Numbered from the stretch's first letter, positions 36,641 through 49,300 are shown. The stretch: DNA of 64,000 bases from Lelliottia nimipressuralis (GCF_004115925.1 NZ_SDDX01000030.1:1-64000), one strand, 5' to 3'. Translations and numbers: made by a program. The notes: a model not told the origin generated them from the sequence alone.

Positions 36641-36960
36641 TCCCCTTCCCTGCTGCTCAGGCAGCGGGGAATGTTCTGCCCACCGCCTTGTTTACGTCCC
36701 CATTCTGTTGTGCTTACTTTTGCAAATAGTGCTTTTACCTGCCTCTTTTCATTCATCCAGCGAATGATCTATCAACAGATCGCACAAAAAATCAAAGTTC
36801 GTTATGTCTATGATTTACTTATATATCGACAACCATTGTGACCAAAAAACGGTCAATTCTATGCATTTTAGTTATAAAAACGTGACCAGTTAACACGTAA
36901 TTACCCATGAAACAATTAGCGTGGTATTAATATTTAGCGTGATTAGTGTATACTTGATTT
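36641..36960. other. argR-yhcN intergenic region
   Basis: A hairpin CCCTGCTG / CAGCGGGG at about 36649-36670 may end argR transcripts but lacks a T tail. The rest is AT-rich; TATACT at 36949-36954 is a possible -10 for the first yhcN gene. No gene is seen. Confidence 0.4.
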
Positions 36961-36976
36961 TGTGATGAGGGTCACG
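36961..36976 (+). promoter_or_regulatory. CRP-like site before yhcN
   Basis: TGTGA-TGAGGG-TCACG, close to the CRP consensus TGTGA-N6-TCACA. It lies downstream of the likely -10, which would suit repression rather than activation, or it may be chance. Confidence 0.35.
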
Positions 36977-37015
36977 AAACGAAAGACCCCAATAAATTCG
37001 ACGAGGTAAACAATC

Positions 37016-37279
37016 ATGAAAATCAAAACAACTGTAGCGGCTCTGAGCGTCCTGTCTGTCCTGTCATTCGGTGCATTTGCTGCCGACTCTATCAACGCTG
37101 ATCAGGCACAATCTCGCCAGGCCATCGGCACCGTTTCCGTAGGTGCAATCGGTACGTCTCCGATGGACATGCACGAAATGCTGAATAAAAAAGCCGAAGA
37201 GCAGGGTGCGTCTTCTTATCGCATCATCGAAGCGCGTTCTGGTGACCACTGGCACGCAACGGCTGAGCTGTACAAATAA
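37016..37279 (+). CDS. yhcN: periplasmic stress protein YhcN (DUF1471)
   Basis: Small secreted YhcN/BhsA/McbA-family protein; in E. coli yhcN responds to acid and peroxide. 87 aa, the E. coli length: signal peptide 1-22 ending in GAFAAD, then the DUF1471 domain with IGTVSVGAIGTSPMDM and the C-terminal DHWHATAELYK. Own promoter region upstream; a paralogue follows 109 bp downstream. Confidence 0.95.
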   Translation: MKIKTTVAALSVLSVLSFGAFAADSINADQAQSRQAIGTVSVGAIGTSPMDMHEMLNKKAEEQGASSYRIIEARSGDHWHATAELYK

Positions 37280-37388
37280 GTTTTATCAATAGTAAGTAGT
37301 AACGACATTATCAACTCAACGGCACCAGGCATAAAAATAGCGGTATAACCCTTCTCGCCGTCGAGGAAACACATTCAGGAGTACGACT

Positions 37389-37655
37389 ATGAACACCAAA
37401 TTAATCATCGCAACCCTAGGCTTAGCTTCCGTTCTCTCTTTCGGTGCCAGCGCAGCTGTGCATCAGGTGAATTCTGAGCAAGCGCAAAACCTGCAATCAA
37501 TGGGTAGTGTATCCGTATCTTCCGTCGCGGGTTCTCCGATGGATATCCGCCAGGAACTGGCGGCTAAAGCTGAAAAAGCAGGCGCAAGCAGCTATCGTGT
37601 CACCGAGCTAAATCAGGGTGACCACTGGCATGCGACGGCTGAGCTGTACAAATAA
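37389..37655 (+). CDS. second YhcN-type DUF1471 protein
   Basis: 88-aa paralogue of the preceding gene: signal peptide 1-22 (LSFGASA), then MGSVSVSSVAGSPMDIR and GDHWHATAELYK. The last 12 residues and almost all bases at the 3' end equal those of yhcN, while the signal peptide and middle differ a lot. GTP-independent small envelope protein; function unknown. I know of only one such gene at this locus in E. coli K-12. SD AGGAGTACG precedes the ATG. Confidence 0.9.
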   Translation: MNTKLIIATLGLASVLSFGASAAVHQVNSEQAQNLQSMGSVSVSSVAGSPMDIRQELAAKAEKAGASSYRVTELNQGDHWHATAELYK

Positions 37656-37683
37656 ACCCTCGTCGTATCTCATCATACGACTT

Positions 37684-37712
37684 GCCCCTGACGCTTTGTC
37701 AGGGGCTTTTTT
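37684..37712 (+). terminator. terminator after the yhcN pair
   Basis: Stem GCCCCTGAC / GTCAGGGGC, 5-nt loop, then six T. Only one such terminator exists for the two yhcN-type genes. Confidence 0.92.
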
Positions 37713-37722
37713 ATGTCTGAAA

Positions 37723-37995
37723 TCAGTGACGAACGTTAAAGCGTAGTTGCCCTTCCAGCTCCTCTTCCGCCTCATCAAACAGCAGAACCAGTGCGCCAAA
37801 GCGTCGGCGTAGCTTATCCGGCAGGTGGATAAACTCCAGTTCCAGCGGCATGGGTAAGACATCGCCAATCACCACGTCCCACAGCGAATCCAGATCCGTT
37901 ACCTTTGCCTGTTCTAACCCAAATGTGCGACAAAATTCGCGGTAAAAGTCTTCATGACTGTCGATTTCATCAAAATCAAACGTATAGATATTCAT
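37723..37995 (-). CDS. yhcO: barstar-family protein YhcO
   Basis: 90 aa with the barstar fold signature ([41 protein letters not shown]); same length as E. coli YhcO. Barstar inhibits the RNase barnase in Bacillus; no barnase-like gene is adjacent, so its target here is unknown. Confidence 0.93.
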   Translation of the reverse strand: MNIYTFDFDEIDSHEDFYREFCRTFGLEQAKVTDLDSLWDVVIGDVLPMPLELEFIHLPDKLRRRFGALVLLFDEAEEELEGQLRFNVRH

Positions 37996-38043
37996 TGCCC
38001 GCCACCCCGTCCAGAAAGGCGGCCTGCGCCGCCCTGACGATAA

Positions 38044-39498
38044 TTATAATCCCCCGATATGCAGGGTTTTAACTTCCAGAAACTCTTCCAGCCCAAGAAC
38101 CGATCCTTCCCGACCCAGTCCCGACTCTTTCACACCGCCGAATGGGCCGAGCTCGGTCGAGACCGCACATTCGTTAATGCCGATCATGCCGCTCTCAATC
38201 GCCTGCGACACGCGGAAAACGCGCGAAAGATTTTGCGTATAGAAGTAAGCCGCCAGGCCAAACGGCGTATTGTTCGCGCGCTGGATCACCTCTTCTTCTG
38301 AAGTAAAGCGGAAACAGGCGGCAACCGGGCCAAAGGTCTCTTCCTCAGCCAGTTTCATCCCTTCGTGACACTCGCCCAAAACGGTTGGCTGCCAGAAGTT
38401 ACCGCCGAGCGAATGCACTTTACCGCCTGCCAGCACCGTTGCACCTTTTGCGACCGCATCCTCAACATGTTCGCGCACTTTATTCACCGCAGCAGGTTCA
38501 ATCAGCGGCCCCACCACCACGCCCTCTTCCATGCCGTTCCCCACTTTCAGGGCGTTTACCGCATCAGCGAGTTTGGTCACAAAGGCGTCGTAGACGGATT
38601 CCTGAATATAGAACCGGTTCACGCTGACACACACCTGCCCGGCGTTACGGAATTTATTGGCAATCGCCCCTTTCACGGCAGCATCAATATCAGCATCGTC
38701 AAAGACGATATACGGCGCATTGCCGCCCAGCTCCATGGAGACTTTTTTCATGGTTTCTGCGGCATTACGCACCAGCGTTTTGCCCACGGCAGTCGAACCG
38801 GTAAACGAGATTTTCCGCACCTCGTGGCTGGCCATGATGGCATCGCTGATCTCGTGGGTGTTCCCGGCGACGGCGTTGAGCACGCCATCAGGGACACCGG
38901 CTTTTTTCGCCAGCGTCAGCAGCGCAAAAGCGCTGAGCGGTGTGTTGTTAGCGGGTTTAATGACGCCGGTGCAGCCTGCGGCCAACGCCGGGCCGAGTTT
39001 GCGGGTCAGCATCGCCATCGGGAAATTCCACGGCGTGATCGCCGCCACCACGCCGATGGGTTCGCGGGTGGCCAGAATGCGTGAGCCGGGTTTGATGGGG
39101 GGGATGATTTCGCCGTTAGCGCGTTTCGCCTGCTCGGCAAACCACTGGATAAAGCTGGCGGCGTACTCGACTTCACCTTCCGCCTCTTTTAGCGGTTTAC
39201 CTTGTTCGGTGGTCATCAGCCGTCCGAGCCAGCTTTTGTTCTCAATAATTAGTTCGTACCAGCGGTACAGGATCGCCGAACGCTCTTTCGCCGTTTTCGC
39301 TCGCCACGCCGGGAAGGCGCGACTGGCTGCCGCGATAGCCTCTTCGGTCTCTTTTTTACCTGCTTTTGCGACTTTCGCGACGACATCGCCCGTGGCCGGG
39401 TTGAGCACATCAAAAGTGGTATCCAGCGTTTTCCATATGCCGTCTACCAGATATCCGGTTTGAAAAAGCGCATTGTCCTGGAGTGCCTGGGTGGTCAT
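38044..39498 (-). CDS. NAD(P)-dependent aldehyde dehydrogenase, GabD-like
   Basis: 484 aa, succinate-semialdehyde dehydrogenase subfamily, roughly half identical to E. coli GabD. Motifs: TPWNFPMAMLTRKLGPALAAG (about 150), FTGSTAVGK, catalytic Glu in MELGGNAP and catalytic Cys in NAGQVCVSVNR. GabD-type substrate residues are partly kept. Start at MTTQALQ with AGGAGGACAC upstream. It lies between yhcO and aaeXAB, where E. coli has no gene, without gabT or a regulator. Substrate not deducible; role as a semialdehyde or aromatic-aldehyde oxidase is a guess. Confidence 0.88.
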   Translation of the reverse strand: MTTQALQDNALFQTGYLVDGIWKTLDTTFDVLNPATGDVVAKVAKAGKKETEEAIAAASRAFPAWRAKTAKERSAILYRWYELIIENKSWLGRLMTTEQGKPLKEAEGEVEYAASFIQWFAEQAKRANGEIIPPIKPGSRILATREPIGVVAAITPWNFPMAMLTRKLGPALAAGCTGVIKPANNTPLSAFALLTLAKKAGVPDGVLNAVAGNTHEISDAIMASHEVRKISFTGSTAVGKTLVRNAAETMKKVSMELGGNAPYIVFDDADIDAAVKGAIANKFRNAGQVCVSVNRFYIQESVYDAFVTKLADAVNALKVGNGMEEGVVVGPLIEPAAVNKVREHVEDAVAKGATVLAGGKVHSLGGNFWQPTVLGECHEGMKLAEEETFGPVAACFRFTSEEEVIQRANNTPFGLAAYFYTQNLSRVFRVSQAIESGMIGINECAVSTELGPFGGVKESGLGREGSVLGLEEFLEVKTLHIGGL

Positions 39499-39546
39499 GT
39501 GTCCTCCTGATCTGGGTTTAAGAGCCTGCCAGAATAAGTATAGCCA

Positions 39547-39579
39547 CAAAAAAACCGACGCTTTTGGCGTCGGTTTTTA
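39547..39579 (-). terminator. terminator of aaeXAB
   Basis: Stem ACCGACGC / GCGTCGGT flanked by A and T runs, T tract on both strands; in the gap between aaeB and the aldehyde dehydrogenase, so the latter is not in the aae operon. Confidence 0.88.
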
Positions 39580-39608
39580 CGGTGTGTTTGTCGCCTGTGC
39601 AGAGCCAA

Positions 39609-41579
39609 CTAGCTGTCGGTAAGCGTATTCTGATACCGATGCAGCACATCCGTCAGCCGCTGTACCGGTTCCGTCACTTGCCGCGGCGCTTCCCAGACCC
39701 GCAGTTTCTCCTGGTAGATGTTTAACTCTTCCAGTAACTGGCCAAAGTAGCGGCGGCGCTTATCGTCCGACGAGGCCGAAATCACATGATCCGCCGTGCG
39801 ACGCAGCTGGCGGTGAAATGCCGACAGATCGTCGTTGATCGGAATCGGCGCATTGCGCAGACGCTGGTGCGCGATGATCATCGTCAGTGCCAGGCGGAAC
39901 TTAGCAATATCGCCAGGGAACTTCGTCAGCAGTAAAAACAGCTGCTGATACAGGGCCGGCAGATGGTTCTCTTTGCGACGCGCAGTGTTGGTGGTCATCG
40001 CAGATACCGCCGCCGAGACAAACTGGTTCAGCAGCACACGTCCGGTACGCGCATGGGAGTTATCACGCACCAGCAGGATGACCATCATCGCCAGGAAACA
40101 GCCCACCAGCTGGCCTAACGCGCTATCGAGGAACTGGCTGAAGTGGAAGGTCATCGGGTTATCCAGCACCAGAATGTTGATCGTACTGGCGAGTGCGCCC
40201 AAAGATCCGAGACGACGCTTCTGCACTTCAATCCCGATAAAGAACGCCAGCACCGCAAGACTGATACACAGCAGCAGCATACTTTGCTGGGTGGAGGGCA
40301 GCACCACGAGGAAATAGAACGCCCCGATGGGGAGCGCCGCGAGCGCGCCATACAGAAAATCGACCGCCACCATGCGTGGATTTGGCAAACGCATCGCCAG
40401 CGAAGTTACTACCGCAATCATCACCATCGCGCTCGCACCTGACGTCCAGCCCGTCCACAGCCAGAAGAGCGTGCCGAGCACACACGCGATAGTCGTACGC
40501 CAGAAGTTCACCATCGCATGGTGGCGCTCTGCCGACTCGGCTTTGATGACCACTTCGCTGCGTAGAATCTCCTCTTCAATAGCGCTGATTTTGGTATTAC
40601 TGATCACGCCGCGTTTGAGGAGCAGATAGCGCGTCGCCGCACCTACCCAACTGTAAATGGTGACAGGCGTGTCGCGCTCACCGGTCCAAACAATGACCCG
40701 TCGCATTCTCTTCAGCTGTTTACGCACATCCTGCACCGTCTCGACGGGTTCTGCGAACAGCTCACGGAAGGTATCCGTGACCGCCTCGGGACGGGTATTT
40801 TGAATCAGGTAGGTTTCGCAGGCCTGGGTGATCAGCGTCAGGGAGACGGTATTGAGCGCTTTAAGGCGTCGGTTAGCGCGCGCCCAGCGGGAGGATTCCA
40901 TATTCAGATTGCTGCGCATTCCTTCCAGCGCCGTGCTGCGGCGCACCAGGGCGCTCCAGGCGTTGTCCACCTCTTCACTGTCGCCGTGTTTAATACACAG
41001 CTGCATCAGTTGATATTGAGCAACAATCAGCGCATCCAGTTCGCGATCGACTTCCTGTTTGATGGAGCGTGGCGAGAAAAGCAGATCGGCAACGATCGCA
41101 CAGACAATCCCGATGACAATCTCACTGCAACGCTCAAGAGCAAACTGCGGCGCAAGCAGGGGTTCACTCTGAATGGTGATCACAATGATCAACGCGGTAT
41201 ATCCGGATAAGCCCCAAGCGTAGGAGTTCTCCACCTTCACCAGCGAGGAAACCCAGGTACAAAAGCCCGCCCAGATACAGCACACCATCAGCATCATTAG
41301 CGGGGAGCGAATCATGGTGATAATGATCGTCAGCGCTGCGATACAGCCGATAAATGTCCCGGCGATACGCAGCATCCCGCGATAACGGATGGCACCAGAG
41401 TAGGGTTCGCCGCCCGCCGCGAAGGCCGGGCCCGCAGCAACAATCGCCGCCGTCAGCACCGCCCAACGCGGGGTTTCCAGCTGGAAGTGAAAACCGACAA
41501 ACAGCGCCAGCACGATGGCGCACGCCAGCTTAATGGCGAAGCGAACGTGCTGGGTGGCGATGGTGAAAATGCCCATCAC
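39609..41579 (-). CDS. aaeB: p-hydroxybenzoic acid efflux pump subunit AaeB
   Basis: Inner-membrane FUSC/ArAE-family transporter exporting aromatic carboxylic acids. 656 aa (E. coli 655), two blocks of about six helices (10-165 and 360-510) separated by and followed by cytosolic domains. Two bases behind aaeA. Confidence 0.96.
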   Translation of the reverse strand: MMGIFTIATQHVRFAIKLACAIVLALFVGFHFQLETPRWAVLTAAIVAAGPAFAAGGEPYSGAIRYRGMLRIAGTFIGCIAALTIIITMIRSPLMMLMVCCIWAGFCTWVSSLVKVENSYAWGLSGYTALIIVITIQSEPLLAPQFALERCSEIVIGIVCAIVADLLFSPRSIKQEVDRELDALIVAQYQLMQLCIKHGDSEEVDNAWSALVRRSTALEGMRSNLNMESSRWARANRRLKALNTVSLTLITQACETYLIQNTRPEAVTDTFRELFAEPVETVQDVRKQLKRMRRVIVWTGERDTPVTIYSWVGAATRYLLLKRGVISNTKISAIEEEILRSEVVIKAESAERHHAMVNFWRTTIACVLGTLFWLWTGWTSGASAMVMIAVVTSLAMRLPNPRMVAVDFLYGALAALPIGAFYFLVVLPSTQQSMLLLCISLAVLAFFIGIEVQKRRLGSLGALASTINILVLDNPMTFHFSQFLDSALGQLVGCFLAMMVILLVRDNSHARTGRVLLNQFVSAAVSAMTTNTARRKENHLPALYQQLFLLLTKFPGDIAKFRLALTMIIAHQRLRNAPIPINDDLSAFHRQLRRTADHVISASSDDKRRRYFGQLLEELNIYQEKLRVWEAPRQVTEPVQRLTDVLHRYQNTLTDS

Positions 41580-41581
41580 AA

Positions 41582-42514
41582 TTAACCAATCTCACGCAGA
41601 CGATGCGCGATTTTACGGAACAGGGAGTCGTTGTTGCCGTTACGATCTTTCTCACCGGTGATCACCACCGTCGCCGTGGTGCCGGCCGGCCACAGGTTGC
41701 CCTGCTCGTCATCGAGACGAATACGCACCGGCACACGCTGCGCCAGACGAACCCACTCAAGGTTAGAATCAACCGTTGCCATCCCTTTGGTATCGCGAGT
41801 GGCGCTGGAGTTGGTGACGCCTGCGGCTACGCTGTCCACCGTGCCTTTAAGCACGCGGTTGCTGCCCAACGGCGTGATTTCGGCGCGATAGCCTGGACGT
41901 ACCCCTTCCAGTTTGGTCTCTTCCATGTAGGCGAGAATATAGAAAGAGTGCTGTTTCACCAGCGCCACGGCGGTAGAACCGCGAGTGATAAATTCACCGG
42001 TATAGACGTTGAGGTTGGTCACCCAGCCGTCAGACGGCGCACGGATCACCGTACGTTCCAGATCCAGCTTCGCCAGGTCGCGCGTCGCCTCGGCTTTTGC
42101 CTGCTGATGCAGAACGGTTTGCAATACGTTGTTAGACTGGTCAATCTCTTCACGAGACATGGCCTGTACGCCCAGCTGGTTACGTCGTCCGGCTTCACGG
42201 CGTTTTTCCGTGGCCAGCGCCCGATAGTAGGCGACGTCTGCTTCAGCCTCTTCGAGGGCTTTCTGGTAGCGAGGCTGATCGATGGTGAAAAGCACCTGAT
42301 CTTTTTTCACCAGTTCGTTATCACGCACGTTAACCGCGGTGATAAGCCCGGCGACGTCAGGGGCAATGGCCACCACATCCGCGCTGAAACGCGCGTCGCG
42401 CGTCCAGGGTGACTCGGTGTAAAACACCCAGGCGCGGAAAATTGCGATGAACGCCAGGACCACCAGCGCCACGGTGATGGCGGTACGGGAGATATTTCTT
42501 GTTAGTGTTTTCAC
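41582..42514 (-). CDS. aaeA: p-hydroxybenzoic acid efflux pump subunit AaeA
   Basis: Membrane-fusion (HlyD-family) partner of AaeB. 310 aa from a GTG start ([12 protein letters not shown]), preceded by GAGGTAGAT; this gives the exact E. coli length, while the 28-codon upstream extension overlaps aaeX and is unmatched. One N-terminal helix (12-32), then lipoyl/barrel-sandwich halves around a coiled coil (80-160). Confidence 0.95.
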   Translation of the reverse strand: MKTLTRNISRTAITVALVVLAFIAIFRAWVFYTESPWTRDARFSADVVAIAPDVAGLITAVNVRDNELVKKDQVLFTIDQPRYQKALEEAEADVAYYRALATEKRREAGRRNQLGVQAMSREEIDQSNNVLQTVLHQQAKAEATRDLAKLDLERTVIRAPSDGWVTNLNVYTGEFITRGSTAVALVKQHSFYILAYMEETKLEGVRPGYRAEITPLGSNRVLKGTVDSVAAGVTNSSATRDTKGMATVDSNLEWVRLAQRVPVRIRLDDEQGNLWPAGTTATVVITGEKDRNGNNDSLFRKIAHRLREIG

Positions 42515-42521
42515 ATCTACC

Positions 42522-42725
42522 TCAGACAAACATGCGCGATACAAGCCAGAACAGGCAGCAATACAGCGCGGTATTAAACAGTGCAGGGTGCCAGACAAAA
42601 TCGTAGATGCCGGTTGGAACCAGCACCTTGCGCACCAGCCAGAAAATCGCCAGTGATAAAATTAGTTCGAAGAAAATCGGTGGGAACGATAAACCGAACA
42701 CCACGATAACGGGAAACAGACTCAT
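42522..42725 (-). CDS. aaeX: small membrane protein AaeX
   Basis: 67 aa, DUF1656, two membrane helices (about 5-30 and 45-65). First gene of the aaeXAB operon, divergent from its regulator aaeR. Function within the pump unknown; conserved length. Confidence 0.95.
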   Translation of the reverse strand: MSLFPVIVVFGLSFPPIFFELILSLAIFWLVRKVLVPTGIYDFVWHPALFNTALYCCLFWLVSRMFV

Positions 42726-42871
42726 GTTGACCTTGATTTGAACGCGTGCAGGCGACAGTTTTTGTTTAGCTCACACCATCGCAGAAGGGCAAGAAAAGCC
42801 GGGCGGGAATGGTGAAGCTGTTATGTCAGTAATAATATATTAACGTAACTGTTATGCTGTTATCTATAATA

Positions 42872-42887
42872 TGTGATCTAAATCACT
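42872..42887 (+). promoter_or_regulatory. CRP-like palindrome between aaeX and aaeR
   Basis: TGTGA-TCTAAA-TCACT, a good CRP-type half-site pair, 18 bp before the aaeR ATG. TATAAT at 42865-42870 could be the aaeR -10, which this site would then cover. AaeR sites cannot be told apart by eye. Confidence 0.45.
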
Positions 42888-42905
42888 TTTAAGCCAGAGT
42901 GAACA

Positions 42906-43832
42906 ATGGAACGTTTAAAGCGCATGTCTGTGTTTGCCAAAGTCGTAGAATTTGGCTCCTTTACCGCCGCGGCCCGACAGCTTCAGATGAGTGTTTCATC
43001 CATCAGCCAGACGGTGTCAAAACTGGAAGATGAGCTTCAGGTCAAGCTGCTCAACCGCAGCACCCGCAGCATTGGGCTGACGGAGGCAGGTAAAATCTAT
43101 TACCAGGGCTGTCGTCGGATGTTGCACGAAGTCCAGGACGTTCACGAGCAACTCTATGCCTTCAATAACACCCCCATCGGCACGCTGCGGATCGGGTGTT
43201 CTTCAACTATGGCACAAAATGTCCTCGCCAGTATGACGGCGGAAATGCTCAAAGAGTATCCAGGTCTGGCGGTAAATTTGGTCACCGGCATCCCTGCGCC
43301 AGACCTGATCGCCGACGGTCTGGACGTCGTGATCCGCGTCGGTGCGCTGCAGGATTCCAGCCTGTTCTCCCGTCGCCTGGGCAGTATGCCGATGGTCGTC
43401 TGCGCCTCTAAAAACTATCTGGCGCAGTTTGGTGTGCCGGAAAAACCAGCCGATCTGAGCAATCACTCCTGGCTGGAGTACAGCGTGCGTCCGGACAACG
43501 AGTTTGAGCTGATTGCCCCGGAAGGACTGTCGACAAAACTGCTGCCGCAGGGGCGGTTCGTGACGAACGATCCTATGACCATTTCCCGCTGGCTGGTCGC
43601 CGGAGCAGGCATCGCCTACGTGCCGTTGATGTGGGTGATCAATGAGATCAACAGCGGTGAGCTGGAGATCCTCTTCCCGCGCTACCAGTCCGATCCCCGT
43701 CCGGTGTATGCCCTCTATACGGAAAAGGACAAACTGCCGCTTAAGGTCCAGGTCTGTATTAACTACCTGACGGACTATTTTGTGGAAGTGGCGGAGCTTT
43801 ATCAGGGAATGCGGGGCAGAAGAAAAGAGTAA
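42906..43832 (+). CDS. aaeR: LysR-family regulator AaeR
   Basis: Activator of aaeXAB in response to aromatic acids in E. coli. 308 aa: helix-turn-helix at 18-37 (FTAAARQLQMSVSSISQTVS), linker helix, and periplasmic-binding-type effector domain (90-295). Confidence 0.95.
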   Translation: MERLKRMSVFAKVVEFGSFTAAARQLQMSVSSISQTVSKLEDELQVKLLNRSTRSIGLTEAGKIYYQGCRRMLHEVQDVHEQLYAFNNTPIGTLRIGCSSTMAQNVLASMTAEMLKEYPGLAVNLVTGIPAPDLIADGLDVVIRVGALQDSSLFSRRLGSMPMVVCASKNYLAQFGVPEKPADLSNHSWLEYSVRPDNEFELIAPEGLSTKLLPQGRFVTNDPMTISRWLVAGAGIAYVPLMWVINEINSGELEILFPRYQSDPRPVYALYTEKDKLPLKVQVCINYLTDYFVEVAELYQGMRGRRKE

Positions 43833-44104
43833 GCCACCCCGTAAATGCAGAGAGGTCAAATGATTATTGGAATTTGGCCCCTGCCCTCCAGTCAGAGATA
43901 AATACCCCCAGTCCCTTCCGGCGCAATTAAGATATTTCACTGAGTTCTATTAATAATGGCGAATTGACATATTTGCCTTGTGACCTTTATCGTACTCATT
44001 GTCTGAAACCTGTTCTACGCAAATATCAGACGGTTATAGAGTTGTTAAATAAATACTTCATAAAAATAACGTTTCTCAGGATTTTGTTTAAACAAGGAAT
44101 AAAT

Positions 44105-44719
44105 ATGAATCTATTCGAACAAACACCGCCTTCACGCAGGCGCTACGGACTCGCCGCGTTCATTGGGCTGATCGCCGGGATTGTCTCCGCCTTTGTCAAA
44201 TGGGGCGCCGAAGTTCCTCTTCCTCCACGCAGTCCAACCGATCTATTCAGCGCCGCATGCGGGCCAGAGCAATTAATCAGAGCCGCCAGCCAAATTGATT
44301 GCTCACGTAATTTCCTGAATCCACCCTATGTATTTCTCCGCGACTGGCTGGGCGTCGTCGACCCTAACGCTGCGGTTTATACATTTGCCGGACATATATT
44401 CAACTGGGTTGGCGTGACACATATTATTTTCTCAATCGTGTTCGCCGTAGGCTATTGCGTTGTTGCGGAAGTCTTTCCGAAAATAAAGCTCTGGCAGGGT
44501 TTATTCGCCGGGGCATTAGCGCAGCTATTTGTTCATATGATTTCGTTCCCGCTGATGGGGCTGACACCGCCACTGTTTGATCTTCCGTGGTACGAGCACG
44601 TTTCCGAGATAGTGGGTCACCTGATCTGGTTCTGGTCGATTGAAATTATCCGTCGCGATTTACGTAACCGCATCACTCGCGAGCCCGATCCTGAGGTGCC
44701 GCTAAACAGCGCGCGATAA
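44105..44719 (+). CDS. yagU: inner-membrane protein YagU (DUF1440)
   Basis: 204 aa, the E. coli YagU length and very similar in sequence ([19 protein letters not shown]). About three membrane helices (15-35, 95-120, 130-155) and a polar tail. E. coli yagU is associated with acid resistance. The frame is open 47 codons upstream but AAGGAAT precedes this ATG. In E. coli it lies elsewhere on the chromosome; here it is between aaeR and tldD. Confidence 0.94.
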   Translation: MNLFEQTPPSRRRYGLAAFIGLIAGIVSAFVKWGAEVPLPPRSPTDLFSAACGPEQLIRAASQIDCSRNFLNPPYVFLRDWLGVVDPNAAVYTFAGHIFNWVGVTHIIFSIVFAVGYCVVAEVFPKIKLWQGLFAGALAQLFVHMISFPLMGLTPPLFDLPWYEHVSEIVGHLIWFWSIEIIRRDLRNRITREPDPEVPLNSAR

Positions 44720-44728
44720 GCGTCGCAA

Positions 44729-44766
44729 AAAAAAATGGCGCGCCTTTTCAGACGCGCCATTTTTTC
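44729..44766. terminator. bidirectional terminator between yagU and tldD
   Basis: Stem AAAAAATGGCGCG / CGCGCCATTTTTT, 10-nt loop, T tract on both strands, between convergent genes. Confidence 0.94.
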
Positions 44767-44780
44767 AATAAGACTTCAGG

Positions 44781-46277
<1,497 letters not shown>

Positions 46278-46312
46278 TTATGAGAGTGGGGCAATTACTC
46301 GCCCGCGTCAAA

Positions 46313-49300
46313 TCATTGCTGTGCATCTTTGCGCGCCTGACGGAGCACCTCATTAATCTGCGGCTTATCGACCGGGCCGGTAATGCGATAGCGCAGGATT
46401 GAGACCTTACTCCACAGCGGCCCAAGCACCTTACTGGCGGCAAACACCGCTGCGCCCACAATCGGATTGACCACGAATGCCGCAGCGACACCGACGGTCG
46501 CCGAGATCTCCGGCGCAACGACCGCTTCCATATCCAGTTCGCGACGCACCAGATTCACCGAGCCTTTCATGGCGATATCGGCCTCCAGGCCATCCACCAG
46601 CGTGTCATCCGTATGCAGAACGCCGTCTTTGATCCACGCCGTACTGCGAATAGAGTCGTAATAGAACCCTTCGCTGAAGGTATCGCTGAAGTCAAAACGC
46701 AGTTTGCGCAGCAGCGCGTCAAAGCTCAGTAAACGTAAAAGCTGCCCGGCGTGACCAGTGCTGACGTCGGCGATTTCGCCTTTGCCCAGATTAGTTTTGA
46801 GGATGCCGTTCAGCGTAGCTTCGTCCGGTTTCCACGGCTCGGCGCGCCAGTGCAGATCGTAATTGACATCGAAGGAAGAGCCGCGCAGCGGTGTGCTGAC
46901 GCCAAAGAAATTCGCCGCCGCATCCAGCTTGTTGCCCTTGATTCTACCTTTCAGGGAGGTGCGCTGTTCGCCCGCGCCATTCACCCACTCTCCGTCCGCC
47001 GTCAGACGCCCAAAGCCGGTATCAATCAGGCCGCCTGCGAGGCTCAGGGTGTTGCCCTTCACGGCAAAATCACCGTCGATGCGGCCATATTTCTGACCCC
47101 ACAGCCAGCACTCCGCGCAGCGCAGTTGTAAATCCGGCCAGCCGCTGAAATCCACTTTTGAAACCTCGGCTAACGGCGAAACCGCTCCCGTTTGCCCTTT
47201 CGTGGCCGTCGTCGGGTTGTAGTAAAGATAACGAATCGCCGCCTGCCATGGCGCATTGTCACGCATTGTGAGCGTGGCGTTAATCTCGCGGCCCTGCGCT
47301 TCCACCGTCGACCCGTTGAGGGTTGGCTCAGAGACAATGCTGAGGTTATTCCACTGCTGTCCGCCCAAGGTCAGCGACGGCGTACGGACGGTCACGCGCT
47401 GCGGGAACTGGGCAGCTTCATCCACATTTTGCCCAACACCCTTGTTAAACATCGCCAGCCACTCGGCGCCGTCCATCGCGGGCAGGTTCAGCTCAACGCC
47501 TGGCTGCTCTGGGAGTGGCGGAATGGTACGGCTGTCTGTGGTCCAGATGGCCCGGTCGAGAGTCAGTTTGCGACTGAGCAACCAGCGGCTGTTAAAGTGA
47601 TTTGTACCATTCGCATTACCAGTGAGAGCGAAGCTGTTCAGATCGCCCTGCACGTTGATGTTCATCGGCAGTGGCTGCCCGGCTTTCTTATCCAGCGGTG
47701 CAGGTAAGTGACTGCTTACATTCTTCAGATCGCCGGTCACGTCGACTTTATAGTGCGCACTTCCACGATAAGGCAGGTCGATGGCCACTTTACCGTTCCA
47801 GGCAACCGTTCCGTCGATAGATTCGGCCACCGGTTTTGGCAGCACGTCCATCCGCGCGGGCTGCCAGTTAGCATCCATATTGACGGCGACCTGATAGGCT
47901 TTTTCACCTTCGGTGGTGCTGAAATCCACGTTAATCGGTTGATTAAACCAGTTGGCTTTCAGCGGCCCGCTTTTCAGATTGCCATTCACAAAGCTGAATT
48001 TGCCGCTCAGGTTCTTGAGCGTACTATCTAGCGGCTTGATGAACAGGCTGTTGTTGTTCAGCACCACATCGCCTTCGGCGGTGGTCATCTCGCCATCCAG
48101 CGGGATGTCGAGATGCAAACGGGCATTCACATCGCCATCGATTTGCAGCTCTTGCAGCGCAGCGCCCAGCGAATCATCCAGCGGTGTCTCGTCAAAATAA
48201 GGCCCGACGGCTTTGCCCGGCCCGTTAATGTCCGCGTCGATCAGCAGCTTCTCTTTCGAGTAATCCGGAATCACCGCTCTCAAATTACTGGCGGTTACGC
48301 CGCCCAGCGCAACGCTGTCGGATTTCATCCACAGCCCGTCGTTCAGGAAATTCAGTTCGATATTCAGGTTTTTCAGCGCTGGCCAGTCGGGCTGGAAGGC
48401 GAAAGTCGCATTGCGCAGCGGCACCAGAACCTGGAACTGGCCTTCGTTGTGTTTGTACGGGAACAGGTGCGGATTGCCGCCATAAACCAGCGTGGCATTA
48501 TCGGCCTGACCGCCCTGAATCGCGCCGCTCAGGTAGTCCACCAGCGCTTTGCCCATCAGGTTTTCCGGGAAATAGCGCCATGCCTGGCCGCCATCGTCAG
48601 TGCTGATACCGGCCAGAATCCCCAGCCATGGCTCATCGCCTTCCGGCTGCAGATAGCGGAAATTACCGCGCGCGTGAACGCCGGTGGCTTTTACGTCGAT
48701 ATCACGGCCATCCAGCTGAAAACCTTTCTCGTTATTCAGCCAGTTAAGAATGGCAGTGCCTTTTTCAATCTCTAGCGGCGCACGGAAAACCGTTTCGTAC
48801 GGCATTTTGGCGTCATTCATTTCCGCCGTCAGTCTGCCGTTTTCGACGCTGCCCTCAAGCTTTCCGCCAAAGTGTTCGGCACCGGGCAGCAGCTTCCACT
48901 GCTTCCAGGAGAGCGCTTTCCACGAGGCCTGGAAGCGGGTTTTTTCTGTGGCCTGCAGAGGGATATCCAGCGCCAGGGTGTCGATCTGGCCGCTCGGTTG
49001 TGTGGCTTCCCAGACTTCGCCGAGCGCAGTTGATATGCGGTTCGCGATAGGCCGTAAACCGTCGAGACTTGCCAGATCGAGGTTGCTGGCGCGGATACGC
49101 AGCTCATCGCTGCGCTTGTTGTTCACGCCGCCCACTTCCTGCTCAGGCACCCACGCCATCGTTAATGCGCCGCGCGGCCAGGCTTTGCCGTCCATAGTGA
49201 TGCGGGTATCGGGAATGGAGAATTGCCAGCTGTCGCCCTGACGGGTGACGTGTGCCGTCAGGTTATCGACTGACATATCATGGGATTGCGTATCCCCTTT

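Noticed and set aside
37723..37995. YhcO as the antitoxin of a barnase-type toxin system
   Set aside because: The barstar fold is clear, but no RNase gene lies nearby; both neighbours are other families.
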